This document shows, piece by piece, positions 1-19,236 of a DNA stretch of 64,000 nt. Where the stretch lies: the NCBI RefSeq assembly GCF_963675165.1, contig NC_087384.1:1324501-1388500 (forward strand). Reading direction: 5' to 3'. Below the pieces are notes generated by a model. The model worked only from the letters and a program-made list of their open reading frames with translations. It did no database searches and was not told the origin of the DNA. Position numbers and translations under genes: made by a program. The stretch is from Halichondria panicea (taxonomy: Eukaryota; Porifera; Demospongiae; Suberitida; Halichondriidae). Position 1 is the stretch's first letter, and every line of letters begins with the position of its first letter.

Positions 1-3000
1 GTCTCTCTGCCTCCTCAACATCTCCTCTTGCTGAGGCTTTGGCTGCTTGAGCTGCTAGTGCCTCTCTCTTCCGACGCTTGGCTCTTTGTTTCTCCTCAAG
101 ACGAAGCTACAAGGAAGGAGACAATACAGACATTACACAATGCATGAAAAATATTCAAAATGCTCAAATTAAGATTGCAACCATAATCTTATACATTTTT
201 GTATCCAGCTGAAGACACAACCTCTAGCAGCCTAATTACTACAGTAGGTATACTGTGCATGGAACACCATACTTTTTCTTTGTCTGCTCTAGGGAAGTCC
301 CCCTCCTCCATGATTCTCTGGTCTGGTCTAAAGCGACAATCAGTGGGGGCTATCCCCGGCTCAAGTTCATTGAGTGAGGATGTGAAGTGAGCAAACCCAT
401 ACATTACCTCATTCCCAGGTCTGCAGGGGAAGGGAGGCCATGTGAGGTATATAGTAGACACCACACACACACACACACACACACATAGGCATGATGAAAC
501 ATTTTGATAATAGATAACAATTAATAATGATGTGGTTGCTGATAGCCACAACACAGATGCTACCAACATCACAACAAACCACTTACTCTGGTTCCTGCAC
601 TCTCCACAGTGTCTGGCATGGCTCTGTCTCCAGGTTTTTCCCCTCTCCACCTATCACCTTAGCCATATCGAACTGTTGGTCCCAGTAGCCCTTCAATACA
701 TAGCGTACGTTACCATCAACATCTTGTACATGACCAGAGATCTGTGAGTGTGTTTAAGAGACAAGTTAACACTGTCCCAGCTGTTGTTTAATGCATACAC
801 ATTCCCACGCAAACATGCACACGGTGAGTACCTTTCTCTGTTGTTCCCTGGAGAAGTAACTGTAGGCATGGAACTTGAGCAGCCCCTCTTCTCTTGTGGT
901 GTGATTAGTTATCTTGATTTCTCCAGACTAAAGAGTCAAGGGTACACTCATTATCATCATACCAACCACATAACCCTACAACCTTACCCACAGCTCAATG
1001 GCTAAGCAGCACATGCATGTTGGCCTGAAAACATTGTACAATGCTATTAGAGAGGACACTATCCTTTGATCTGCAGTAGCTACCAATGCTCACTTTCACT
1101 AGTATATTCCCCTACTATATATAGCAGTAGCCCAACGTGTGGTAAACAATTTGTAACAGCGGGGATTTTGGTGAGTCAAAATTTGCTTTCTTATAATATG
1201 TGCATTGCATGGTTTACTAACGATGAACCACGCCTACGGTAAAATGTTCATGTAGGTCAGCTTGCCCACTAGAATTTTTCACCCCACAAAAATTATCCGC
1301 TATACGGTAATACTCACCTGGTCAATCCACAGCTTCCCCACAATGATGTTATGCACAGTGGTGACCGCCTTGCACCAAGTGTAGTGACTCTTGGTCTTGT
1401 GGAACACCAGATGGCAAGCTCCAATCGGGTAGACAGTCAAATATTTGCCTCTGAACTTGGAGGACACTGTGTACTCTTGCCAGAATGTCCAGTCCTTTCC
1501 CTCACAGTACTCAGAGAACATGGGTGGATGGTGACTCACCTAAAAACAGAACATTTGATTGAGTTAATAGGTAGATATACTTTACTTGAGCATTGGGGGG
1601 GGGATTTTTTGTACAACCTTTTCACCTCATGCACTTGAAATGCAAACCTAATTAGAGAAAACATAAGTCAACCACTATACGGAAGGCTCTGTACATGTAC
1701 ACCAGTCTACACACTTGAGGTCATTCTGCTTAAAATGTAATTTCAAGTGAGGCGAAAAGGGTTCCTTGTAACAATAATACAGAGGTTGTTATCGTTGGAC
1801 AGTTGGTTTGTAAACTATCATTTATTATGCAAACAGAGAGTATATATACACAACAATAGACGAGGAATGATTTGGCGAGTTACTTGTTCAAATATGCATC
1901 TCCATCCCATCTCAGCTCTCCTGTCACACTCGTAGGTTTCTCCAAGCATGGGGTTGAATGGTTTGTTGGCTCTTAGACCAGCAGTGGCAGCATAGGGGGA
2001 GTTTGCGAATGCACCCACGTATGCCATTTCCTCCAGTGTGTCCTGGGCATTTGCCGCCCTGTGGAGTATATCTGCATACTTCATCTCTTCACCCATCCTC
2101 TGAAGCATGGACAGGGGCTCGTTGAAGTTGACCTGAGGTGATAACACAACAGTGCGATAAGGCATGTCTGTACTAAATAAAACATCCACTAACACGTCCA
2201 CTTAGACAAGGGGGGATTGTTTGCTTTCATATACAAGAGGGGATGCATTACTAGCAACATAATATGTATGCACACTCACACAGTTTGCTTTACAACAGAG
2301 TACACACGCTTTGTATGTGTAGTATTGTAGATAATTATGGTGATTACATAATAATTGTAGATATGGACTACGCCTTACTGGCATGGGTATCTTGGAGAGG
2401 TCTTTGCCGATACAATTCTTCATGATGGACCAATAGTTGAGCCGATACGAGGGTTTGGGAGGAACAGCTGTCCTCCTCTGGGGGAGGGTGGGTTGAACAT
2501 CCAGCAGAAAGTTGGACGTGGGGGCTTCAGGAATCTTCTGGAAGCCAGATAACAACATATTGATTATTGTGGAGTTAAGTAAGTTCACTATACACATGTG
2601 AACAGGAAGCTGACTAGAGATCTAAATACAGAGGATTTCAGGTTGGTTGCAGAAGTTAAAAGTTGAAGTGCAGCCATCCATGACCATCTCATTTACACAC
2701 TGTGTACAAACATGTATGTTTCTTCACTAACGCAATTACTTCAACTTTTAACTTATGCCAACCAACTTGAAATCCTCTGTAAGAAGTCTTGCACAATAAT
2801 CAACTTTTCCTTCTACCCCTGAAAATAACCTAATTTCTAGAAAGCAAAACACACCATTGGTTTCTCACTCACCACACACATAAGCTCTCTAAGTGGCTTT
2901 ACTAAGAACATGTACACACTATACGCAATGTGCGACAAATAGACTAACCGACATCCTCCTGTCTGAGCTGACTGGAGGTTTGTCGACGCCCTCTCCCGGG

Positions 3001-3902
3001 GAGTTAGCGACTAAATCATGAGCTTCGTTCACAGACGTGGTACTAATATTCCTCTTGTGACCTCTTGGAGTACTCGGAGTGGGCGTGGCAGAGCTTGCCG
3101 CCTTGACCCAATCTTCATCTGAAATCTCAGGGGCATCAAAAAATTGGTCATCATCATCATCTGGAGAATCGATCATCTCTAGAACTTGCCGCTCTCCAGA
3201 AACAGTGACGTGCTTCTTTGCGTTTTGTTTACCCTCTCGTTTCAGAGACCCAGTCTTTGAATTAGGAAGTGGTTTACTTGTTGAGTTTGTTGTATGCGGG
3301 CCATTTTGTGCAGTCGCTCCTTGAAACTGCTGTCTTGCCTCATCCTCCATACGTGTCATTTGTTTGGCTAATGCCTCCGTATTCTCTTGTAGTTGTACTC
3401 TGATTGAGTGCTCGTGTTGAAGAGCTCGGGACCACCTCCTCTCAGTATTCCTGCCCTGAACCACAAACTCATCTGCTGCCTGGAGAACAAGAAGCATATA
3501 GCGTATCACACATGTATATGAAGAATGCTTTCTTTGGCGCATATTTAAATAGTGACCAAAAGCATAGCAGCTTTGAGCAGTCATGAACTTAACTTCTGGT
3601 GATCCAATTTCAATGGTATTTTGCTGTATACATACTTGTATAATAGCCATCACTCACTTTAAGCATTCCTAGGGCAGTGAGTTTGAAGAGTGCTAGCTGT
3701 TCAGAGAGCTTCCCTCCAACGCCACGCCCACCACTCTCCTCCAACTCTCCGATGCTCTTGGCCAGTCCACGCCCACTCTTGACCACGATGTCGTGGGCTG
3801 TACCCAACTCAGCCAGTTTGTCTTGTAGAGCCATTAGAGGGTTCTCATTAGACCCACCACCTCTCTTCTCGTCCTCTGAGTCTGGTCCACTATCACTCTC
3901 TG

Positions 3903-3937
<35 letters not shown>

Positions 3938-5065
3938 CGTGTGTGTGTGTGTGTGCGTGCGTGTGTGTGTGCATGAGTATGGAGGGCTAACTGTTCCAAG
4001 GTGCCCCTGGCTGACAGTACATACATACATTGCCATTGCATAAAATTATCATACTTTCAATAATTATAATTATGTGGAAGCTACAGCCCTTAGATCAGTG
4101 TCAGGTATCTATTTCAAAGTGAATTCCTCCCAATACCAGTGCATGGTGGTTTGAGTCAATATAGAAGCTCTGTCAGTGAGACAATCACCACAGCAATAGA
4201 TATTGCTTTTTTAGAATCCCATATAGCCACTGTATAAATTGTAATTGCATTCCATTGGCTCAACCTCACAATCTAGCATCTCATGTATCATGAACTTTTG
4301 CATATTTTTAATGGGGCAAACATCAAAAGATGACCACACTGATGGAATGAACACTATTTAACACCAGAGCAAGGACCATGTAATCACAATGACAGGGAAC
4401 AACTTCATAAGCTACTAATTGCTGTTATCAAACAAAACCATCTGCTATGCACCTGGCAACAAGTAATTTGGCACAAGTGACCTAATCAGTCAAAATCACA
4501 TTTTGGGCCAATTTGTCTAACCATAGCTAGAGGAAGAATGAATACTCTATCTATTATTTATTCTCACTCTTACAAAATTATTCACAACCATACTACAAAG
4601 CACTGACACAAGGCACCATGTGATTCATTATCTCCATGCATATGCATACCTGACTCTAGATTCTTGATAGCCTTGGCTTTGGCGAGCTCCAGGGCTGTGA
4701 CCCATCGCTGCTTTTCCACTTCGTTAAGTGCTCTCAAGTGGTACACTTGCGACGGGCCATTGGTGACAATAAATTGTGTCAAGTCTATAGGGTCTATGAA
4801 AGCTCCAGCAAGATTCACCGTGCCCCGACACGTGTGTGCCATCTCCTCTTGTGTCCTGGAAGAGGCATTTTATTTGTAAGTACATAGTGTCTATGTACAA
4901 TCTCTAGAACAGTATAATTATTGTAGCTAGCTATTCATACCTGTAATAGGAGAGGAGACCATTGGACAACACGAACCAGCGCCGCTGGTAGCCTTTGATA
5001 TAGTTGGTCCACTTGAGCAACCATCCTTTGAGCTGTTCCGGGTTCTCTTTGCCAAAATCAGCCAT
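1..5065 (-). CDS. OSBP: Oxysterol-binding protein (OSBP1/2-like), 3' end truncated by window
   Basis: Multi-exon gene on the minus strand; the start codon at 5063-5065 opens [19 protein letters not shown], a PH domain (exons 4941-5065 and about 4650-4857, ending at the conserved Trp of RWVTALELA). Then come a coiled-coil exon (about 3660-3905), an exon with an acidic stretch and the FFAT motif DQFFDAPE (about 3125-3165), and the sterol-binding ORD exons: about 2370-2545, 1885-2130 ([16 protein letters not shown]) and 1318-1540 ([16 protein letters not shown]). EQVSHHPP, the family fingerprint, is split by an intron between EQV and SHHPP. Distal ORD exons follow to base 1 ([17 protein letters not shown] at about 290-420; [16 protein letters not shown] at 1-110). 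Family knowledge: OSBP exchanges sterol for PI4P at ER-Golgi contacts, the PH domain binding Golgi PI4P and FFAT binding ER VAP. The extreme C-terminus lies outside the window. Identification is strong; individual exon edges are approximate. Confidence 0.95.
1140..1311. mobile_element. One-ended fragment of TACCGTATAGCG repeat family
   Basis: The sequence ends AATTATCCGCTATACGGTAA, the same terminus as the inverted-repeat elements at 27668 and 50978, and contains CCACGCCTacggtaaaa like the interior of the 27.7-kb copy. The terminus lies only a few bases from the OSBP exon donor (GACCAG|gtgagtatt on the minus strand). No matching opposite end is obvious, so it is a decayed or partial copy; its left limit is approximate. 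Confidence 0.45.
2629..2779. mobile_element. MITE-like inverted repeat in OSBP intron
   Basis: The ends CAGAGGATTTCAGGTTGGTT and its near-complement (ending GAAATCCTCTG) face each other about 150 bp apart. The homology of the arms continues inward through AAGTTAAAAGTTGAAGT / ACTTCAACTTTTAACTT. The CAGAGG...CCTCTG termini resemble hAT-type ends, but I could not see a clear 8-bp target duplication. There is no coding potential, so this is probably a non-autonomous element. Confidence 0.7.
3900..3975. repeat. (GT)n microsatellite in OSBP intron
   Basis: Nearly uninterrupted GT dinucleotides with GCGT variants directly abut the coiled-coil exon of OSBP (exon codons for [11 protein letters not shown] at 3860-3900). 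The tract therefore sits at the polypyrimidine/acceptor side (CA-rich on the transcribed strand). Confidence 0.85.
3980..4645. other. OSBP intron without recognised features
   Basis: AT-rich intron sequence between the PH-domain exon and the coiled-coil exon. I see no open coding stretch, inverted repeat or tandem array. Confidence 0.6.
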
Positions 5066-5247
5066 TGTTCCGACTCTCAATCTCTGCAAGCTTGCAGCGC
5101 ACTGTACTGAGCTGTGTGTGTGCAGGGCATCCAACAAAGGGGGGTGACCGTCTGCAAGCAGGAAGTGACCACGCCCATCAAGGTATCTAATTATCCTCGA
5201 TTACAAGTCGCTTTTAGATTAACCCCTCCTTTACCTAATAAGTCAAC
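5066..5247. promoter_or_regulatory. Shared divergent promoter region OSBP / POP5
   Basis: Only 182 bp separate the OSBP and POP5 start codons, which face away from each other, so both 5' UTRs and core promoters must lie here or overlap. It contains AGGAAGTGACC (ETS-like core next to a CRE-like half site) near 5159. The regulatory role is inferred from position. Confidence 0.55.
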
Positions 5248-5871
5248 ATGGTCAGGTATAAGAACAGGTTAGTTTTATATACATGTAATCGTGGTCTCTT
5301 TATAGCCATCACTTCCCTACAGATATCTACTCCTAGAGGTGAAGTTTCCGTCTATCGAGGACGGTAACAAAGCTCTCAAATCTGTCACCCCAAGATCACT
5401 AGCCTCGTTGTTCAAAGATGTGATGGCTGCAATACATGGCGACTACGGTCTAGCATGTGTCCTACATTCTATTAATGGTACAAGTACATATTTTATAATT
5501 ATAGCCACCCACCCACCCACCCACATGCAGTCAAATACTTGAATGTCCTAACCAGAGTGGTAATTCTTCGTTGCCCGAGAGACCACCACAAGGCTGTTTG
5601 GGCCGCTGTGGCCACCATTACACAATTGGAGAAGACACCCTGTGCTTTCAGGCTACTGCATCTAGCCGGAACCATTAGATCCTGTCAAAGACAACTGGTC
5701 AATCACAATCGAACTCAGCTCAGAGAAATGATCAGATCTGCCCCTAATCCCAGTAAGTATGCGTTCATTACAACAACGTTTAATTTTATCTTATTTATAG
5801 TGGAGAAACGAAAATTACAAGAGAAAGTGGACTCAATATTAATGAAAGATTCTATTCAGCTTAGAGTTTGA
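5248..5871 (+). CDS. POP5: Ribonuclease P/MRP subunit POP5
   Basis: Four exons joined in phase: 5248-5267, 5323-5477, 5531-5752 and 5801-5871, giving 155 codons plus stop. The protein begins MVRYKNRYLLLEV (animal POP5 opens MVRFKHRYLL) and carries the family blocks RVVILRCPRDH, LEKTPCAFRLLHLAGTIR and the following RSCQRQL. POP5 is a protein subunit of RNase P and RNase MRP, acting in pre-tRNA and pre-rRNA processing in the nucleus/nucleolus. The length matches the usual ~160 residues. The last intron has a canonical GTAAGT donor; retaining it would keep an open frame, so an intron-retention isoform is possible. The gene is head-to-head with OSBP and tail-to-tail with SBDS (stop codons 50 bp apart). 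Confidence 0.93.
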
Positions 5872-5920
5872 TTTCACATTTTTGCGCATTTTTCATGTAC
5901 TTTTATCTAAAAATGATTGT

Positions 5921-7639
<1,719 letters not shown>

Positions 7640-9744
7640 ATGGACGGATCCAGTGATTGCTCTGCTAAGCTGAGCAAGGAGGAGATAGGCAGATATGGGA
7701 GACAGTTGATCTTGCCAGAATGGGGAGTCAAAAGTGAGTGGTACTGTCAGTATCAGAGTGTAATCATAGCCACCTCTCATTCAATGTATATGTGTGTGTG
7801 CAGGTCAACTGCTGCTCAAGTCAACCTCAGTTTTGATAGTTGGTGTGGGTGGTCTGGGCTGTCCTGCTGCTCTCCATCTAGCTGCAGCTGGTGTAGGTAA
7901 GTTAGCATAGCAGCTATGTACACTACACACCTCACACACACATCACACTCACACACACACACACCTCACACAGGGCACGTTGGACTGCTCGACTACGACA
8001 GTGTGGAGCTAAGCAACTTGCATCGCCAAGTCCTGCACACTGAGCAGAGAGTGGGCGTACAAAAAGCAGAGTCAGCAAAACTATCCATCCACAGGTAAGC
8101 AACTAAGAGTTTAAAAGTCGACTATATTGACTGACTCTTCTCCTCCCAGTCTTAACTCCTCTGTACAAGTGTCCACTCACTGCTGTCTACTCTCAAGAAC
8201 TAATGCTCTCGACCTGCTCAAATCGTATCCTTCAAATGCATACCCAAACACATCAATCAATAGTTATGTATGTGCACTGTATAATTATGCACTGTATAGC
8301 ATTACTCCAGAGGAGGTCCGACATGCGTGCACAAATCACTACAAGTTCAGTGCATTGATGTCATTGCGGTCACAATGCATTGAACTTGTAGTGATTCGTG
8401 CACGCATGTCAGACCTCCTCTAGCATTACTGTGTGTGCTGTAAGACACCCCTTAACATTATATAGAAAGGATGACATTACATGTTTGTTTTGGCTAAAGG
8501 ATTTCTGGGGCTCATTCTTACCCAGTTTGTTGTGACCTCGTACCCCCTTAGCTCTGACCACTCCTTAGCTATGACCAGCTATGATGTCATACTGGACTGT
8601 ACAGACAATGTGGCCACTCGTTACCTGCTCAATGATGCATGTGTGTTGCTACAGAAACCGCTCGTCTCTGGAAGTGCTCTAAGGTTCGAGGGTCAACTGA
8701 CAGTTTACGGCTACAAAGGAGGGCCATGTTATCGTTGTCTCTTCCCCACACCTCCACCCCCTCACACTGTCACTAACTGCTCGGAGGGGGGTGTGCTTGG
8801 TGCAGGTGAGCACGAGAGTAGCTAGCTATTCTATATTGCTGTAGTGTGTGTGTACATTTTGTAGTCCCAATTTTGACTCAATAGTAAACTCTATCAGTCA
8901 AGCTATGGAAAATTGCACTGTACTTTTGCATATCATTATATTGTTGGTTGTTTATCACAGTGCCTGGGGTTATTGGAACAATGCAAGCAACAGAGGCCAT
9001 CAAGATTGCAACACAAATTGGCAGTAAGTTCGTATGCAAAATTGTTTGTTGGCTGACTGTATACAGATAATGCATTGTGCCCCTTAATACTACCCCTCCC
9101 TCCAGATCCACTCTCAGGTCGGCTGCTCATGTATGATGCCCTCATGTGTACGTTCAGAACCATCAAGCTCCGCCCCCAACAACCACAGTGTGTCGTGTGT
9201 GGGGAGAACCCTTCAATTAAAGAGTTGATTGATTACGAGTTATTCTGTGGATCACGAGCTGACGATAAAAGTTGCCACGTCAGCATCTTAAGGGACGAAG
9301 AGAGAATGTCTTGCAAAGAGTATATGGGTGTGGTCAAGTCATCACGGACACACCTACTTTTAGACGTTCGAGAGCCAGTGGAATTTGAAATATGTCATCT
9401 CCCAAAATCTCTTAGTATCCTAACCTTAAGAAGCTTTTTTTTTATTGCACAATTTGTTGCTTTCTTGACTATGTTTTTTAGATTATCCTCTCCGCTCTCT
9501 TGAGAGTGATCCTGTGAGTAACTGCCGAGAACGGTTGTCATGGATACTCGAGCAACAATCGTTAGGCGATCCAGTACTTGTGTGTGTTGTTTGTCGTCGT
9601 GGAAACGACTCTCAACTTGCGGTTCGAAAACTAAAAGACCAATCAGATTCGTTGTTTGGTGCTGTTGCCGTGGAGATTAAGGACATTGTCGGTGGTTTAA
9701 CAGAATGGTCAAACACTATAGATCAAACTTTTCCCAAGTATTAG
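7640..9744 (+). CDS. MOCS3: Adenylyltransferase and sulfurtransferase MOCS3 (UBA4)
   Basis: Starts [28 protein letters not shown], the usual E1-like entry. Exons: 7640 to about 7733, 7802-7895, 7975-8094, about 8149-8221, 8578 to about 8805, 8961-9023, 9107-9413 and about 9482-9744. The nucleotide-binding loop reads [20 protein letters not shown]; the E1 domain continues with [31 protein letters not shown] and [13 protein letters not shown]. Paired zinc-binding cysteines are in CYRCLFP and CVVCGENP. The C-terminal rhodanese domain has [17 protein letters not shown] and the active-site loop [11 protein letters not shown], where the second Cys carries the persulfide. Family role: adenylates and thiocarboxylates MOCS2A (molybdopterin synthesis) and URM1 (tRNA 2-thiolation) in the cytosol. 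A small MITE (8307-8420) sits in the intron between ...LLK and [10 protein letters not shown]. Confidence 0.95.
8307..8420. mobile_element. hAT-like MITE, copy 1 (MOCS3 intron)
   Basis: Almost perfect palindrome of 114 bp: CCAGAGGAGGTCCGACATGC inward, matched by GTGCACGCATGTCAGACCTC at the other end. The inner arms ACAAGTTCAGTGCATTGA / TGCATTGAACTTGT also pair. It is flanked on both sides by the direct repeat TAGCATTACT (8297-8306 and 8421-8430), a target-site duplication of 7-10 bp depending on where the terminus is placed. A second copy is at 63327-63466. Confidence 0.85.
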
Positions 9745-9994
9745 CTCGTTCGTTTATTACACTTGTGTCATATAATTGTTAGCAATATCATCTATGAAGA
9801 GGTTTGGAAGATTTAAACCACCCAAACTCATGTAAAATATATCCATTCATCACTGTTTTGTCATTTGGAATTATAATTGTGTAAAATAATCAGATTGACA
9901 TACGTAATATAAATTTTGACACACAAAACGCTATAGCTAGCTATATACACAAGAATGTAACTGCATGGTCAGAAATGACGAACACTTGAGTAGT

Positions 9995-17002
<7,008 letters not shown>

Positions 17003-17151
17003 GATAGGACTAGGCAGGAGCCTCTAGAACTTGATATCTATAAAGTTAAAGATGTTTATAGCTGTTAATTAATTTGTTTTAGGGGGCGTGTCTTATGCAT
17101 TGTTGAGGGGGCGTGGTGGATCAGCCCTCGGCCTCATAACATTAATTTTGT
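17003..17151. promoter_or_regulatory. Divergent promoter region PEX6 / macro domain gene
   Basis: Only 149 bp between opposite-facing start codons; includes GGGGCGTG boxes at about 17083 and 17109 (GC/KLF-like). A bidirectional function is inferred from spacing. Confidence 0.5.
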
Positions 17152-18934
17152 ATGGCAGAGACAAAAGTTGAACAACACAGCTCTCCTGTATACAATGGAA
17201 AGGCTATTCCTTGTTGGACAGAGTCAGGGAAGGAGTACCTCTTACTGCAAAAGTTCCCTCACCTGCAAAAAAGATTTCACTCTGGAATGGATTGTTTAGA
17301 GGCTGAGGAGAGGTCGTCCCTTCATGCTCTCATCAGACTGAGGGAGGAGGAGTTGAGAACAAGAGAAGACTACTCTACTGTGCTGCATCATAAAGTGTCA
17401 CTACTGGCTGGTGGGAATCTGGCACATGTGGAAACAGACGCTGTCGTGAATGCCTCCAATCATTGGCTGTCGGCAGGAAAAGGTACGTCCTCAAAATCTC
17501 GCATTAATACTTGCATGCTATATTTGACACTATCTGTCAGTATCATACTTCTCTTATCAAAACCTACTACTAGTAGTATCTAGTAAGACTATGCCCTGCA
17601 TAAAAATATTATTACACCGTGAATTGCAATTAATTATCACCATCCACCCTCTGCTACACAGGAGTCAACGGTGCCATTCACTCTGCAGCTGGTGACTGTC
17701 TACTGGAACAGTGTCTATCACTGGGAGGATGCGAGGCTGGACAAGCCAAGATCACCTCAGGCTACAACCTACCAGCCTCATATGTCATCCACACAGTGGG
17801 TCCTGAGGGCAGGGACAAGGAGAGAGCCCCTTTACTCAGGTAAGTACGGACGGATGCATGTACATCATGTTCACCGCACATTTTGTGTGCGCATAATTTG
17901 AGAGTTAGGAGCACTCCATTTCATAAAGGAAATATGGATTCAGATGGTATGTCCTTAGGCCACACCAAAATTTATGTTTCACGGATTTTCCGGGTCATAT
18001 TTTTGCAGAATGCCCAAAAATAATTAGTGGTCCAGGTCAGAGGTCAGAATGGCCACATGATCTATCAAATGTAGTAATGTTTTGCTAAAGTGACTTTTTG
18101 TGGTTTGTTGTGACTCTGTTTGTGGTTTTATCATCAAATTTTTTCCCCTGCCACTCTGGTCTGTTTTTAGGGATTAAATATCCGTGAAACATAAGATCAA
18201 TTTGGTGTGGCCTTACTAGTAGGTTCATTGTCATAATAGTAATCAACACTACTAAGCCACTGAAGTGTCTGCAGTCATCATCCTTATATCATCTTACAGG
18301 TCATGTTATGAGTCCTCTCTCTCTCTCTTGCTGGCACACAACCTTCGCTCCATAGCCTTCCCCTGTGTGTCCACTGGAGTGTACAGGTATGGTCACCTTG
18401 CACGCACAGAACATACACTATGAAATCTGCTTCTCTGTTTGTAAGCCAGAGCAATTTTTTAGCTGCCATTTAGATTTTTGCTATCCCTCGAAGTATGTAG
18501 TCGTAGCAATGAAACTGTACATGATGCTGTGTACAGTGAAACTTGTCCATAGTAGTCACTCTTGAGCAGGCCAGCAGTGGGGCTGTAATAAAGAGGTGGC
18601 CTGCTAACACAGGTCCAAACACATGCTATGGAGACTTGGGGGCCATTAACCTGGCTTCAGAGGGTGACCACAATTGACAGGTTTTACCTAATTAGTGGTT
18701 GCATGACTGTACTATCTAGGCAGTCTCTTAAAGAAGCCATTAATGACTCCTAATGTGTACCCCCATCCATGCAGATACCCGTGTGTGGAGGCTGGTGATG
18801 TTGCCCTGAGGTGCGTGAGGGCGTGGTTACTGGAGCACCCCCAGGCTGTAGACAGAGTGGTGTTTGTTACACGGACTGCTAGAAATGAGGAAGTCTACTC
18901 TAAACTCATGCTCGCCTATTTCCCTCTAAACTGA
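17152..18934 (+). CDS. MacroD-type macro domain protein (ADP-ribosyl hydrolase family)
   Basis: Four exons (17152-17482, 17662-17839, 18300-18386, 18775-18934) join in phase to 251 codons plus stop. After an N-terminal region like MACROD1/2 comes the macro domain: [74 protein letters not shown], ending LMLAYFPLN. MacroD proteins bind ADP-ribose and remove mono-ADP-ribose from acidic side chains or deacetylate O-acetyl-ADP-ribose. Oddity: the GGGGVDG loop of vertebrate MACROD1/2 reads AGKGVNG here, replacing the Asp regarded as catalytic, while the following His is kept. Activity may be weakened or altered (inference). A MITE lies in intron 2. GDAP2-type macro domains are an alternative relative but fit less well. 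Confidence 0.88.
17955..18214. mobile_element. MITE-like inverted repeat in macro gene intron
   Basis: Left end TAGGCCACACCAAAATTTAT followed by GTTTCACGGA; right end carries the complement (TCCGTGAAACATAAGATCAA then TTTGGTGTGGCCTTA). Around 260 bp, non-coding, no transposase. Target duplication not evident. Confidence 0.75.
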
Positions 18935-19236
18935 TCTCTCATTGCATTGACTGTATTCTTTTGCTATTTTCTCTATATCGTTCGTTTCTTTTCTTTTGTG
19001 GCCAATCACTTTATCAATCGCTTGCCTAGCTACCAGTATCACTTGCCAATAATTAATTAATTTCCCAAGAAGCTAGATTACATCAACTGAGCATAGTTTT
19101 ATACTGCTCTTTCATGAGATCCAACATGCAGTCGTTGCAATTCTATAATAATTGAATGTCATGTAAAACCAATTGATATAAATTATAATATTAAGATTGT
19201 GTGATGGTGTTTGTGAGGGGGTGAGACTACTGTATG
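18935..19236. other. Convergent intergenic region
   Basis: About 300 bp between two stop codons (macro gene on plus, CASTOR on minus). AT-rich, with AATAAT-type polyadenylation-like sequences; I see nothing else. Confidence 0.5.
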
